DNA from: Clostridium ragsdalei P11
GTDB lineage: Bacteria; Bacillota; Clostridia; Clostridiales; Clostridiaceae
Length of the DNA stretch: 64,000 bases
Assembly: GCF_001675165.1 (NCBI RefSeq)
Contig: NZ_LROS01000002.1
Coordinates: forward strand, 1 to 64,000
Direction: 5' to 3'
Shown: piece after piece, positions 48,473 through 56,793 of the stretch
Numbering within the stretch: the stretch's first letter is position 1
How the letters are laid out: each line of letters starts with the position of its first letter
The notes under the pieces: generated by a model
What the model saw: only the letters and a program-made list of their open reading frames with translations
Databases searched by the model: none
Told to the model about the DNA's origin: nothing
Made by a program: the position numbers and the translations under genes

Positions 48473-49465
48473 ATGAAAAAGGATATTTATATTTTTAATG
48501 ATGGAGATTTAAAAAGGAAAGATAATACCGTATATTTTGAAAGTAGCGGCAAGAAAAAGTATTTACCTGTAGAGGAACTCAATAATATTTGGGTGTTTGG
48601 TGAAATTAATTTGAATAAGAAATTTCTCGATTTTGTTTCTCAAAAAGAAATATGTATACATTTTTTTAATTATTATGGATATTATACAGGAACCTTCTAC
48701 CCGAGAGAACACTTAAACTCTGGTTATGTGATATTAAAGCAGGCAGAAAATTATCTCGATTATGAAAAGAGACTTAAAATAGCTAAAATGATAATAGAAA
48801 CTGCAGCAGAAAATATAATTGTAATTTTAAAATATTATAATGGCAGGGGAGTAGATACTGAATTAGAACTTAAGGATATAGTGGAGAAGAAAAAACTTAT
48901 GGAATGTTGTAAAACCATAGAAGAACTTATGGCAGTTGAAGGTAATATGAGACAGGAGTATTATGAATGTTTTTCAAAAATAATAAAAAATCCTGAATTT
49001 GCATTTAAAGTAAGAAGCAAGCGGCCTCCAAGGGATAAGATAAATGCATTGATCAGCTTTGGAAACTCTATGATGTACACAACTGTTTTAGGGGAAATAT
49101 ATCAAACACAACTAGATCCAAGAATAGGATATCTTCATTCTACAAATATGAGGCGATTTTCACTTAATCTTGACATAGCTGAAATATTTAAACCTATAAT
49201 AGTGGATAGAACTATTTTCACTATTTTGAATAGAAATGAGTTGACAGAGAAGGATTTTGAATCTGATCTCAATGGTATAATGTTAAATGATAAAGGAAGA
49301 AAGAAGTTTATAGAGGAATATAATAATAAACTTTTAAGAACAATAAAGCATCCTAAAATAGGAACGAATGTTAGTTACAAACGTATAATAAGGCTTGAAT
49401 TGTATAAACTTCAAAAATGTATAACTGAAGATGAGCCGTATGATGGTTTTGTTGCGAGGTGGTAG
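48473..49465 (+). CDS. cas1: CRISPR integrase Cas1
   Basis: A 330-residue integrase. The metal ligands are the glutamate in MAVEGNMRQEYYECF (about residue 160), the histidine in GYLHSTNMRR and the aspartate in LNLDIAEIFKPIIVDR. Together with Cas2 it inserts new spacers at the leader end. RBS AGGAGG. Confidence 0.96.
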   Translation: MKKDIYIFNDGDLKRKDNTVYFESSGKKKYLPVEELNNIWVFGEINLNKKFLDFVSQKEICIHFFNYYGYYTGTFYPREHLNSGYVILKQAENYLDYEKRLKIAKMIIETAAENIIVILKYYNGRGVDTELELKDIVEKKKLMECCKTIEELMAVEGNMRQEYYECFSKIIKNPEFAFKVRSKRPPRDKINALISFGNSMMYTTVLGEIYQTQLDPRIGYLHSTNMRRFSLNLDIAEIFKPIIVDRTIFTILNRNELTEKDFESDLNGIMLNDKGRKKFIEEYNNKLLRTIKHPKIGTNVSYKRIIRLELYKLQKCITEDEPYDGFVARW

Positions 49466-49468
49466 GCG

Positions 49469-49732
49469 TTGTTTGTAATACTTGTTTATGATTTTGGAGA
49501 GAAACGTGTTGGACGTGCTCTCAAAAAATGCAGAAAATATTTAACCTGGGTTCAAAATTCTGTTTTTGAAGGGGACATAAGTGCAGCTAATTTAAAAAAG
49601 ATAAAGTGTGAGCTTTCTGATATTATGGTAAAAGGTGAGGATTCGATAATAATATATAGTTTTAAAAGTACCAGGTATTCTAATAGAGAGGTACTTGGAG
49701 TGTCAAAAAATCAACAGGATATATTTTTATAA
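49469..49732 (+). CDS. cas2: CRISPR adaptation protein Cas2
   Basis: An 87-residue protein, normal for Cas2. The N-terminal FVILVYDFGEKR carries the conserved aspartate, and VFEGDISAANLKKIKCEL follows. TTG start 3 nt after the cas1 stop, with GAGGTGG inside the end of cas1. Last gene of the cas operon. Confidence 0.94.
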   Translation: MFVILVYDFGEKRVGRALKKCRKYLTWVQNSVFEGDISAANLKKIKCELSDIMVKGEDSIIIYSFKSTRYSNREVLGVSKNQQDIFL

Positions 49733-49755
49733 AATGTATTGGTTAGTTTTATGTT

Positions 49756-49904
49756 GTCGACCCTGAATAGTGCAAAAAACTCCGGGGGTCGACGATTTTT
49801 ATGTTTCCAGGTAATTAGCGGTTTCAGATTGATTTTTATCATTTTTACAAAAGTTTTCTCAAATATTGCATTTTTATAAATGCTGATGTATTCTATATTC
49901 GATG
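49756..49904 (+). promoter_or_regulatory. CRISPR leader of mini-array, with GTCGAC hairpin
   Basis: The hairpin GTCGACCC ... GGGGGTCGAC is at 49756-49793. The middle (about 49794-49866) resembles the orphan leader before cas6, and the last 19 nt, TGTATTCTATATTCGATGG, match the main-array leader. It therefore carries both parts and looks the most complete of the three. Confidence 0.7.
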
Positions 49905-50000
49905 GTTTTTAGAATACCTATGAGGAATTGAAACATATATATGGCAAATACATCGGTGTTTACAAAAGAGGTTTTTAGAATACCTATGAGGAATTAAGAA
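49905..50000 (+). CRISPR. Mini CRISPR array, two repeats and one spacer
   Basis: Repeat 1 (49905-49934) carries the GAATACC variant. The spacer is 36 nt (49935-49970). Repeat 2 (49971-50000) has the same decayed end, GGAATTAAGAA, as the last repeat of the main array. The trailer (50001 to about 50120) is also a near copy of the main-array trailer. Confidence 0.93.
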
Positions 50001-50141
50001 GTTAATTAGTGGTAAGTTAAAAGTGATAGGTATAAAATTAATAGTTAATAGTTGAGGAAAGTATAGAGTTGAAATAGCTGAAAATCAATAATATTTGAAA
50101 TTTGAACTTTATTATTTGTAAATGGTGAGGGGTTAAATAAT

Positions 50142-50702
50142 ATGAATATTAAAGAGGTTAATATGGACATTGACTCTAAATTAAGCAAGCTTATTTTTTT
50201 GATGATTACGCTAGTTGCTACCCCAATTCATGAATTTGGACATTTTATAGGTTTTGAGTTAAGTGGAATACCTGCGAAATTTGTTTTTAGTTACACAGAG
50301 CCTAAAAATGGTTTGGAAAACTTGTGGGGATGTCTTGGAGGACCGGCGATTAATTTAATATTAGCAGTAATTGGATGCATCATTGTTTATATCCTTAAAA
50401 ATAGGAAAAAAGTGTACATAGGAGTGTATTTTGCTATAACTATGTGCCTTACAAGGTTAATTGCATATCTATTATTTATAATTATAAATCCTGATAATAT
50501 GTTTGCAATTAATGACGAAGGTTTGATTGCAAAATTTTTGAATGTACCAATATGGCAGGTATATGTTTTTTTTATAGCTGCATTTATTTTTGTATTGGTA
50601 ATTTTAAGGTCAATAAAAAAAGACTATTTTTATAAGTGTTTTAAATATGCTTTCGTATTTTACTTCTTTATAGATATATTATTTACAATTAGAATTTATT
50701 AG
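50142..50702 (+). CDS. Small membrane M50-like metalloprotease
   Basis: A 186-residue membrane protein with about five hydrophobic segments. The zinc motif HEFGH is at 30-34, inside the first membrane segment, and a second motif, CLGGPAINLILA (about 64-75), resembles the NPDG region of site-2 proteases. It is shorter than classic RseP/SpoIVFB and lacks PDZ or CBS domains. Substrate unknown. It may be an M50B-like family member rather than an active protease. Confidence 0.7.
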   Translation: MNIKEVNMDIDSKLSKLIFLMITLVATPIHEFGHFIGFELSGIPAKFVFSYTEPKNGLENLWGCLGGPAINLILAVIGCIIVYILKNRKKVYIGVYFAITMCLTRLIAYLLFIIINPDNMFAINDEGLIAKFLNVPIWQVYVFFIAAFIFVLVILRSIKKDYFYKCFKYAFVFYFFIDILFTIRIY

Positions 50703-50747
50703 AAAGAAAGGCTGTATGAAAGATCATGATAATAAACAGAGTTCTTG

Positions 50748-50865
50748 ACATCAGGTTGAGTTTTGACTCCACCTGATGTTTAGAAATCGTTATCCAGGCG
50801 CGTAGCAGTGCTTATCCCCAACTTTGATAGAAGATGGGGTATTAGCAATGGTAGCGATCGGATAA
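50748..50865 (+). repeat. Structured intergenic repeat A, copy 2, with preceding hairpin
   Basis: The core (50790-50865) runs from TTATCCAGGCGCGTAGC to GGTAGCGATCGGATAA. CTTATCCCCA faces TGGGGTATTAG in the inner stem. It is preceded at 50748-50779 by the same hairpin as copy 1, with its outer base pair changed from G-C to A-T. Confidence 0.6.
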
Positions 50866-50868
50866 ATA

Positions 50869-50898
50869 ACTCTGAAGTTATTGCAATAGCTTCAGAGT
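50869..50898 (-). terminator. Terminator of nicotinamidase gene
   Basis: ACTCTGAAG, 12-nt palindromic centre, CTTCAGAGT. On the minus strand TTATTTAT follows. Confidence 0.5.
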
Positions 50899-50906
50899 AA
50901 GAAAAA

Positions 50907-51473
50907 TTAGAAGATAATGCTCATGCCTTTTTCTTTAAACTCATTTAGAGTGTTTATATGTTCAGTTTCATCTACGTATCCAAGACCATTTGCAAGAATA
51001 GTCACGTTGAATCCATTTTTCACGAGATCAAGTATTGTTTCTTTAACACAGTACTCGCTGGCAATTCCACATATTATAATGTTTTTGTCAAGTACCTCGT
51101 GAAGTCTTTTATTTTTATTATTTATTGCATTGTAGGCTGAATACTCTTCAACATCATCGTTCATACCTTTTCTAAAGATAACTTCAGGATTTTGTGAAGA
51201 TTTATTTTTATCCTTTATTCCAAGAGTGAATTTTTCAGAAAGTAAAGCTCCTTCAGTACCTTCTACGCAGTGAATGGGCCACATTCCACCATTTTTTTGA
51301 AATGACTTATTTGTCATTTCGTGAGAGTCACAGGAATAGAATACATTAAGATCAGGATTTTTACTTATAAAATCTATAATATGCAGTATAGCATTTTCTG
51401 AATTTTTACATGCAAGACTGCCAGTTATAAAATCATTTTGACAATCGATGACTAATAAAGATTTTTTACTCAT
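50907..51473 (-). CDS. pncA: Nicotinamidase (isochorismatase-like hydrolase)
   Basis: Hydrolyses nicotinamide to nicotinate for NAD salvage. It is 188 residues. The catalytic triad is D10 (VIDCQNDF), K102 (FRKGMND) and C142 (ASEYCVKET); metal ligands D49, H51 and H68 (in MWPIHCVEGTEG) are present. These metal residues separate PncA from plain isochorismatases. Start at 51473 follows GGAGG; the longer frame from 51488 overlaps the RBS. Confidence 0.88.
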   Translation of the reverse strand: MSKKSLLVIDCQNDFITGSLACKNSENAILHIIDFISKNPDLNVFYSCDSHEMTNKSFQKNGGMWPIHCVEGTEGALLSEKFTLGIKDKNKSSQNPEVIFRKGMNDDVEEYSAYNAINNKNKRLHEVLDKNIIICGIASEYCVKETILDLVKNGFNVTILANGLGYVDETEHINTLNEFKEKGMSIIF

Positions 51474-51636
51474 AATATTTACCTCCAATTAACGTTTAAT
51501 TATTACCAATCTACTGTTTAATTATAAGTTCATCAAATTTATTTTGCTCAATTTGAAGTTTATTGATCAAAATAAATATGTAAAATGTACAATTTTCTTC
51601 AAATTTCATAGCTTTTAGTTTAAAATTGGGTTGTAT

Positions 51637-52191
51637 TTACTTATAATACATTATTATATTTTGGAATACTGCTTTTTTAGTAGTTGTATTTTTATAGGAG
51701 TGGGGCTTATTTCCCATAAATTTAATAGAATTTCCTTTTTGCAGTGTAAAACTATTGTCATTTATGATTAACTCCATTGTACCTTCTGTAACAATAATAT
51801 ATTCTTCCACATCATCATTATGTGGGGTAGATGCATGGTTACATCCTGGTTCTAATTCTATAGTAAATATCTCAAATCCTTTATTATTATCAAATGGAAA
51901 TATTGAATATAATTTCATTCTATTATTGTCTTCTAATAAGGGAACAATGTCATCTTGATGTATTACTTTTAAGTCATCTTCTTTTTCATTGATAAAGGAT
52001 GAAAAAGATACTTTTAATCCAGTTGAGATTTTCCACAAAGTAGATACGGTTGGATTTGATAGACCTCTTTCTATTTGACCTAACATTCCTTTGCTTACCC
52101 CAGTTAGCCTTGATACATCATCTAAACTCAAATTTCTCCTAAGGCGTATATTTTTAAGCTTAGTGCCTATAATTAAATTCAAATTTTTCAT
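51637..52191 (-). CDS. XRE-family regulator with cupin domain
   Basis: A 184-residue regulator. The helix-turn-helix (about 8-62) includes LSLDDVSRLTGVSKGMLGQIE and a cupin fold covers about 105-182. Such proteins sense small ligands and usually control an adjacent gene. It is divergent from the DMT exporter gene, which is therefore the likely target. Confidence 0.9.
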   Translation of the reverse strand: MKNLNLIIGTKLKNIRLRRNLSLDDVSRLTGVSKGMLGQIERGLSNPTVSTLWKISTGLKVSFSSFINEKEDDLKVIHQDDIVPLLEDNNRMKLYSIFPFDNNKGFEIFTIELEPGCNHASTPHNDDVEEYIIVTEGTMELIINDNSFTLQKGNSIKFMGNKPHSYKNTTTKKAVFQNIIMYYK

Positions 52192-52282
52192 GAGTTTAAC
52201 TCCTTATATAACGATTTTTACATTATAACATCTATAATTCTATAATAATTTTTGAATTAAGTAAAATATTATCAATAACATA

Positions 52283-52311
52283 TTGTACAAAATAACATAC
52301 ATATGTATAAT
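52283..52311 (+). promoter_or_regulatory. Promoter of the DMT exporter gene
   Basis: TTGTAC, 17-nt spacer, TATAAT. The palindromic TACATATGTA lies in the spacer and could bind the divergent XRE-cupin protein. The first possible ATG (52303) is inside this promoter, which rules it out as a start. Confidence 0.65.
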
Positions 52312-52347
52312 ATATTATATAAAAATTATAGATGGGAAGTAATAGTA

Positions 52348-53322
52348 GTGAAAAGAGCAATTATACTTGGCATAATAGCTTCATTCTTTTTTGCGTTTAC
52401 TTTTGTACTTAATCAACAAATGAATTTTCATGGTGGAAGTTGGATATGGAGTTCTTCATTAAGATACATTTTCACGCTTCCAATTTTATTTGTTATCATG
52501 ATTGTTAAAAATGAGTTATCTGAAGTGGTAAGTGATATAATTAAAAAACCTATGAAGTGGATTGTCTGGAGTACAGTAGGATTTGGATTATTTTATGCAC
52601 CTTTAAGTTTTGCTTCAATATATGGTCCTTCATGGTTAGTTGCTGGAACATGGCAAATAACTATAATTGCAGGGGGTCTTCTTTCTCCTTTATTTTTTAA
52701 AACTGTAAAAAAGAATAATAAAGTTTTAAAAGTAAGAAATAAAATTCCTAAAAAAGTGTTATCTATTTCGCTGCTAATTTTATTTGGAATATTTTTAATG
52801 CAGTTTCAGCAGATACAGGAAATATCCAGTATAAAACCTTTAATAGGAATTATTCCTGTAATTATAGCAGCTTTTTCATATCCTTTAGGCAATCGAAAGA
52901 TGATAGAAGTTTGTGAAAATAAATTTACCACATTTCAAAGAGTATTTGGTATGACTTTGTGCAGTATGCCTTTTTGGATAATATTGTCCATATGTGGTCT
53001 TATGTCTGTGGGAGTGCCAAGTAGGGGACAGGCAGTGCAGTCTCTTGTAGTTGCTATTTGTTCTGGAATTATTGCTACGATACTGTTCTTTAAGGCAACG
53101 GATATAGTTAGCAGTGATACGCGTAAGTTGGCGGCAGTGGAATGTACCCAATCAGGTGAAGTTATATTTACTCTTTTAGGGGGAGTGTTTGTGTTTCATG
53201 ATAAAATACCAACGGGAGTGGACTTAATTGGAATACTGCTTATTGTTGTTGGTATGATTTTAAATAGCTGTATTGTTGACAAGAGAGAAGAAAAAGAAGA
53301 AGCCTATGAAGATATAGTATAA
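52348..53322 (+). CDS. DMT-superfamily exporter (multidrug resistance efflux family)
   Basis: A 324-residue membrane protein with about ten hydrophobic segments, matching the 'putative multidrug resistance efflux transporter' branch of the drug/metabolite superfamily (starts RAIILGIIASFFFAFTFVLN). GTG start at 52348 follows GGGAAG and lies downstream of the promoter. Likely controlled by the divergent XRE-cupin regulator. Substrate unknown. Confidence 0.85.
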   Translation: MKRAIILGIIASFFFAFTFVLNQQMNFHGGSWIWSSSLRYIFTLPILFVIMIVKNELSEVVSDIIKKPMKWIVWSTVGFGLFYAPLSFASIYGPSWLVAGTWQITIIAGGLLSPLFFKTVKKNNKVLKVRNKIPKKVLSISLLILFGIFLMQFQQIQEISSIKPLIGIIPVIIAAFSYPLGNRKMIEVCENKFTTFQRVFGMTLCSMPFWIILSICGLMSVGVPSRGQAVQSLVVAICSGIIATILFFKATDIVSSDTRKLAAVECTQSGEVIFTLLGGVFVFHDKIPTGVDLIGILLIVVGMILNSCIVDKREEKEEAYEDIV

Positions 53323-53370
53323 TTTAATTCATTTTTTATAGCTTTGTTATGAAGAATTTGGTGTAATTTC

Positions 53371-53399
53371 TTGACAGTACCAATTTTAGGTGATAAACT
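53371..53399 (+). promoter_or_regulatory. Candidate promoter of the nitrogenase-like/hyp operon
   Basis: TTGACA, 17-nt spacer, TAAACT, the same boxes as the promoter at 34212. It would give a leader of about 265 nt before the first gene. Confidence 0.55.
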
Positions 53400-53460
53400 G
53401 AATATATAAAAAATTTAGAAAACGTTTGTTTCACATTTTAATTAAAAATTAATATTTTTG

Positions 53461-53627
53461 TCACTCTGAAGCGAAGGTGTCCTGAGATAAAGAGCGGGCA
53501 GTAAAAAATTAGTATATTATGTGTTGCTTATCTGAACTTAGTGGGAGAAACAAACTTCACTAAGTAAGATTAATTGATATATTATGACCGCATTTAAGCT
53601 CTTCCCAAACTCGGGAGGAGTTTTTTT
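53461..53627 (+). promoter_or_regulatory. Attenuator-like leader before the nitrogenase-like operon
   Basis: An intrinsic terminator (CTCTTCCC, loop AAACTC, GGGAGGAG, T7) at 53599-53627 lies 41 nt before the first gene. AAGAGC at 53490-53495 can pair with GCTCTT at 53598-53603, which would break the terminator. The GC-richer segment 53461-53502, with TCCTGAGATAAAGAGCGGGC, looks structured. A ligand- or protein-sensing leader is possible; it matches no riboswitch I know. Repeat B sits within it. Confidence 0.5.
53530..53579 (+). repeat. Structured intergenic repeat B, copy 2
   Basis: Begins ATCTGAACTTAGTGGGAG and ends CACTAAGTAAGATTAATTG plus ATA. ACTTAGTG/CACTAAGT form a perfect 8-bp stem. 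It lacks the hairpin insert found in copy 1 at 19357-19459. Confidence 0.55.
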
Positions 53628-53668
53628 ACGTAAGAAGATAAAAATGAAATACTATAGGGGGTTAAAAA

Positions 53669-54430
53669 ATGCTGAAAATAGCTATATACGGAAAAGGCGG
53701 TATTGGGAAATCTACAATTACCAGTAATTTGTCAGCAGCCTTTGCCAAGCTCGGAAAAAAAGTTATTCAGATAGGATGTGATCCTAAAGCAGATTCCAAT
53801 AGTAATTTGCTTGCAGGAAAAACATTAATGCCTGTAATGAATTATATGAGAGAATTTGATGCAGATCCAGAAAAAATTGAAGATATTTCAAAAGTAGGTT
53901 TTGGCGGCGTTCTGTGTATAGAGACTGGCGGCCCTACACCAGGACTTGGTTGTGCAGGTAGAGGAATTATTACTACATTTAATTTATTAGAGGATTTAAA
54001 TCTTTTTGAAGAGTACAAGCCAGATGTTGTACTTTATGATGTTTTAGGTGATGTAGTTTGCGGTGGATTTGCAGCACCTATTCGTGAAGGATATGCTGAA
54101 AAAGTACTTATTGTTACTTCTGGTGAAAAAATGGCCCTCTATGCAGCAAATAACATAAATAGTGCAGTTAAAAATTTTGCAGATAGGGGTTATGCAAAGG
54201 TGTTTGGTATCGTATTCAATCATAGAAATATTGAAAATGAAGAAGAAAAAGTAAAAGATTTTGCCAGCAAGGAACATCTTCCTATTGTAGGTGATATCCC
54301 AAGAGACAATAATATCAATCATTTTGAGGAGATGGGTAAAACAGTTATTGAAGGAGACCCTAACCTTCCAATAAGTAAGTGCTTTTTCAATTTAGCCAAA
54401 TTATTGATTAAAAGTGAGGAAATGAAATGA
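53669..54430 (+). CDS. NifH-like reductase, nitrogenase-like set 1
   Basis: A 253-residue P-loop ATPase that should pass electrons from a 4Fe-4S cluster to its partner complex. The P-loop GKGGIGKST starts at residue 9, and cluster cysteines are C95 (GLGCAGRG) and C131 (VVCGGF). The GCDPKADS switch region is intact. It lacks the long NifH C-terminal tail (NifH is about 275-295 residues). First gene of the operon; overlaps the NifD-like gene by 4 nt (ATGA). It belongs with group IV nitrogenase-like proteins, not with true NifH, because of its partners. Confidence 0.88.
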   Translation: MLKIAIYGKGGIGKSTITSNLSAAFAKLGKKVIQIGCDPKADSNSNLLAGKTLMPVMNYMREFDADPEKIEDISKVGFGGVLCIETGGPTPGLGCAGRGIITTFNLLEDLNLFEEYKPDVVLYDVLGDVVCGGFAAPIREGYAEKVLIVTSGEKMALYAANNINSAVKNFADRGYAKVFGIVFNHRNIENEEEKVKDFASKEHLPIVGDIPRDNNINHFEEMGKTVIEGDPNLPISKCFFNLAKLLIKSEEMK

Positions 54431-55731
54431 AAAAAGAGTCATATTATATTACAGCAGAAAACTTAGCCGCAGTAGGTAAAGATAATATTCCTGCAGAACT
54501 TATTTCAAATACTCATTTGATTTACAGTTCACCAGCAACTCTTTCTTTTAATTCACCTGGTGCGCAGGGGTTTGGAGTTAAGCGTGCAGGACTAGCAATA
54601 CCAGGGTCAGTTATGCTTTTAGTAGCTCCAGGATGCTGCGGAAGGAATACGACAACATTAAGTGAACAGGGTGGATACAGTGAGAGAATGTCCTACTTGG
54701 TAATGGATGAAACTGATATTGTTACTGGAGCTCATTTGAAGAATATTCCACAGGCAGTTGAAGAAATTTGTAAGTGTACGCCAAGTATGCCATCAGTGGT
54801 TATGATTTGTATTACATGTGTTGATGCACTTCTCGGAACAGACATGGAGCGTGTTTGCAGAAAAGCTATGGATAAGGTAAATATTCCTGTTCTGCCCTGT
54901 TATATGTATGCATTAACAAGAGAAGGTCGTAAGCCTCCTATGGTACATGTAAGGCAGTCCATTTATTCACTTCTTAAACCAATGGAAAAAAAGCTGGATA
55001 CAGTTAATATACTGGGATATTTTGCTCCACTTATGGAAAACTCAGAGCTATATGATTTGCTGCACCATATTGGCATGAAGAAAATAAATGAGATCTCACG
55101 CTGTAAAGATTTTGATGAATATATGCATATGGGAGAGGCAAATTTTAATCTTGTATTGAATCCAGAAGCAAGATTTGCAGCAGATGATATTATGAAACGA
55201 CTGAATATTCCATCAGCAGAGCTTATACGACTGTACCAGATAGATAAAGTACAGAATCAATACAAAATTTTTACCAGTGCTCTTGGTACAAGCTTTGATG
55301 ATCAAAAATACTATGATGAAGCAAAAAAGGCCATAGATGAATTGAAAGCAGCTTATCCTAATATAACCTTTGCAGTAGGTGAAGCAATGAATGCTAATTC
55401 TTTTGAGCTTTCCTTGGCACTTTTAAGATATGGATTTAAAGTAGCTGAAATATATGCTAGTCTTACAGTTGAAGACTTTGTTTATATCAGAAAAATTGCA
55501 AAATTGAGTCCTAAGACTAAGATTTATTCCAATCTTGAACCTACCATGATTTATTATGACTGCAGTGAAGAAGAGATTGATATAACCATTGGCAAGGATG
55601 CAGAGTACTACCATCCTGATTGTGTAAATGTACCTTGGAATGAGGACATTCAGCCCTTTGGGTATGCTGGTGTAAAAAAATTATTTGAGGAATTGAAACA
55701 TTCGTTGGATTGTTTTGGTAAGGAGGCATAG
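54427..55731 (+). CDS. NifD-like component 1 alpha subunit, set 1
   Basis: A 434-residue protein of the nitrogenase component 1 family, shorter than NifD (about 480-500). Cysteines matching NifD C88 and C154 are seen in [10 protein letters not shown] (C70/C71) and [14 protein letters not shown] (C131). The place of NifD C62 holds no cysteine (NSPGAQGFG). The FeMo-cofactor cysteine region reads VLNPEARF, also without cysteine. It keeps a CKDFDEY motif (about 250) shared with the second NifD-like protein. It is 1 nt from the NifK-like gene. The substrate is unknown. Confidence 0.85.
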   Translation: MKKESYYITAENLAAVGKDNIPAELISNTHLIYSSPATLSFNSPGAQGFGVKRAGLAIPGSVMLLVAPGCCGRNTTTLSEQGGYSERMSYLVMDETDIVTGAHLKNIPQAVEEICKCTPSMPSVVMICITCVDALLGTDMERVCRKAMDKVNIPVLPCYMYALTREGRKPPMVHVRQSIYSLLKPMEKKLDTVNILGYFAPLMENSELYDLLHHIGMKKINEISRCKDFDEYMHMGEANFNLVLNPEARFAADDIMKRLNIPSAELIRLYQIDKVQNQYKIFTSALGTSFDDQKYYDEAKKAIDELKAAYPNITFAVGEAMNANSFELSLALLRYGFKVAEIYASLTVEDFVYIRKIAKLSPKTKIYSNLEPTMIYYDCSEEEIDITIGKDAEYYHPDCVNVPWNEDIQPFGYAGVKKLFEELKHSLDCFGKEA

Positions 55732-56793
55732 ATGAAAGGATTAAGAAAATATATACCACCTTTTGCACCAGATCAGTCTGGTGCAGCATCTGTTCTTTAT
55801 AAGCTTGGAGGAATTATAGTTATCTGTGATGCAGGGGGATGTGCTGGTAACGTATGTGGATTCGATGAGCCTAGATGGGCTGCAGAAAAAAGTGCCATTT
55901 TCAGTGCTGGTCTTCGTGATATGGATGCTATACTGGGACGTGATGATAGGCTTGTGGCAAAACTTGCAGATGCTGCTAAAAAAGTAGAAGCAAAATTTGC
56001 AGCAATTATCGGAACTCCTGTACCCTCAGTTATTGCTACTGATTACAAAGCAATAAAGAAAATGTCAGAAAAGAAACTTGATGTGCCAGTCATTACCATA
56101 GAAACTACTGGTATGGAATTATATGATGTGGGGGCTGAAAAAGCTTATCTTAAAATGTTTGAGACTTTTGCAAAAGATGGCCTCACAGTAGATAAAGAAA
56201 GCATTGGTGTAATTGGTACAATCCCACTTGATGTAAGTGATTTAAAGGCAGCAGATAAAATAGAAATGACACTAAAGTCTGAGGACTTCAAAAATGTTTA
56301 CTGTTATGGTATGGAATCGGATTTGTCAAAGGTAGAGGCTGCAGGGAGTGTATTTAAAAATATAGTAGTATCACCTGCTGGATTAAAAGCTGCACAGTAT
56401 TTAAAAGAGAGATTTGGAACACCTTATGAAGTTTATTATCCGCTGGTAGGAGATATATTAAAGGATGATATAAAAGAACAGTTCAAATATTTTGAAGGTA
56501 AGAAGGTTTTAGTAATACACCAGCAGGTTATAGCAAATTCTATCAGAGATAAAATAAACGAAAATGTGAATTCAGACGTAACAGTTGCTTCCTGGTTTAT
56601 GCTAAAGGACGAGCTTAAAGAAGCAAAGGATATTTCTCTTACAGAAGAGGATCAGTTTGTAGAACTTATAGAACAAGAAAATTACGATGTAATTGTAGGT
56701 GATAATATATTGAAACGTGCAATACCTAACTTCAAGGGAAGGTATGTGGGTACACCACATTTTGCAGTTTCAGGAAAGATGTGTATGATATGA
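55732..56793 (+). CDS. NifK-like component 1 beta subunit, set 1
   Basis: A 353-residue protein, much shorter than NifK (about 510-520). One cysteine fits NifK C95 (C37 in DAGGCAGN), with an extra C42 in VCGFDEPRW. The place of NifK C153 is IIGTPVPSV, without cysteine. Together with the alpha subunit this gives three cysteines, enough for one 4Fe-4S cluster but not a full P-cluster. HypF starts in its stop codon, which ties the nitrogenase-like set to the hyp genes in one transcript. Confidence 0.83.
   Translation: MKGLRKYIPPFAPDQSGAASVLYKLGGIIVICDAGGCAGNVCGFDEPRWAAEKSAIFSAGLRDMDAILGRDDRLVAKLADAAKKVEAKFAAIIGTPVPSVIATDYKAIKKMSEKKLDVPVITIETTGMELYDVGAEKAYLKMFETFAKDGLTVDKESIGVIGTIPLDVSDLKAADKIEMTLKSEDFKNVYCYGMESDLSKVEAAGSVFKNIVVSPAGLKAAQYLKERFGTPYEVYYPLVGDILKDDIKEQFKYFEGKKVLVIHQQVIANSIRDKINENVNSDVTVASWFMLKDELKEAKDISLTEEDQFVELIEQENYDVIVGDNILKRAIPNFKGRYVGTPHFAVSGKMCMI

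Noticed and set aside
52303-52347. ATG start of the DMT exporter
   Set aside because: It lies in the spacer just before the -10 box of the predicted promoter.
53669-56793. True nitrogenase (nifHDK)
   Set aside because: Beta subunit of 353 residues, missing P-cluster and FeMo-cofactor cysteines, and no nifE, nifN or nifB nearby.
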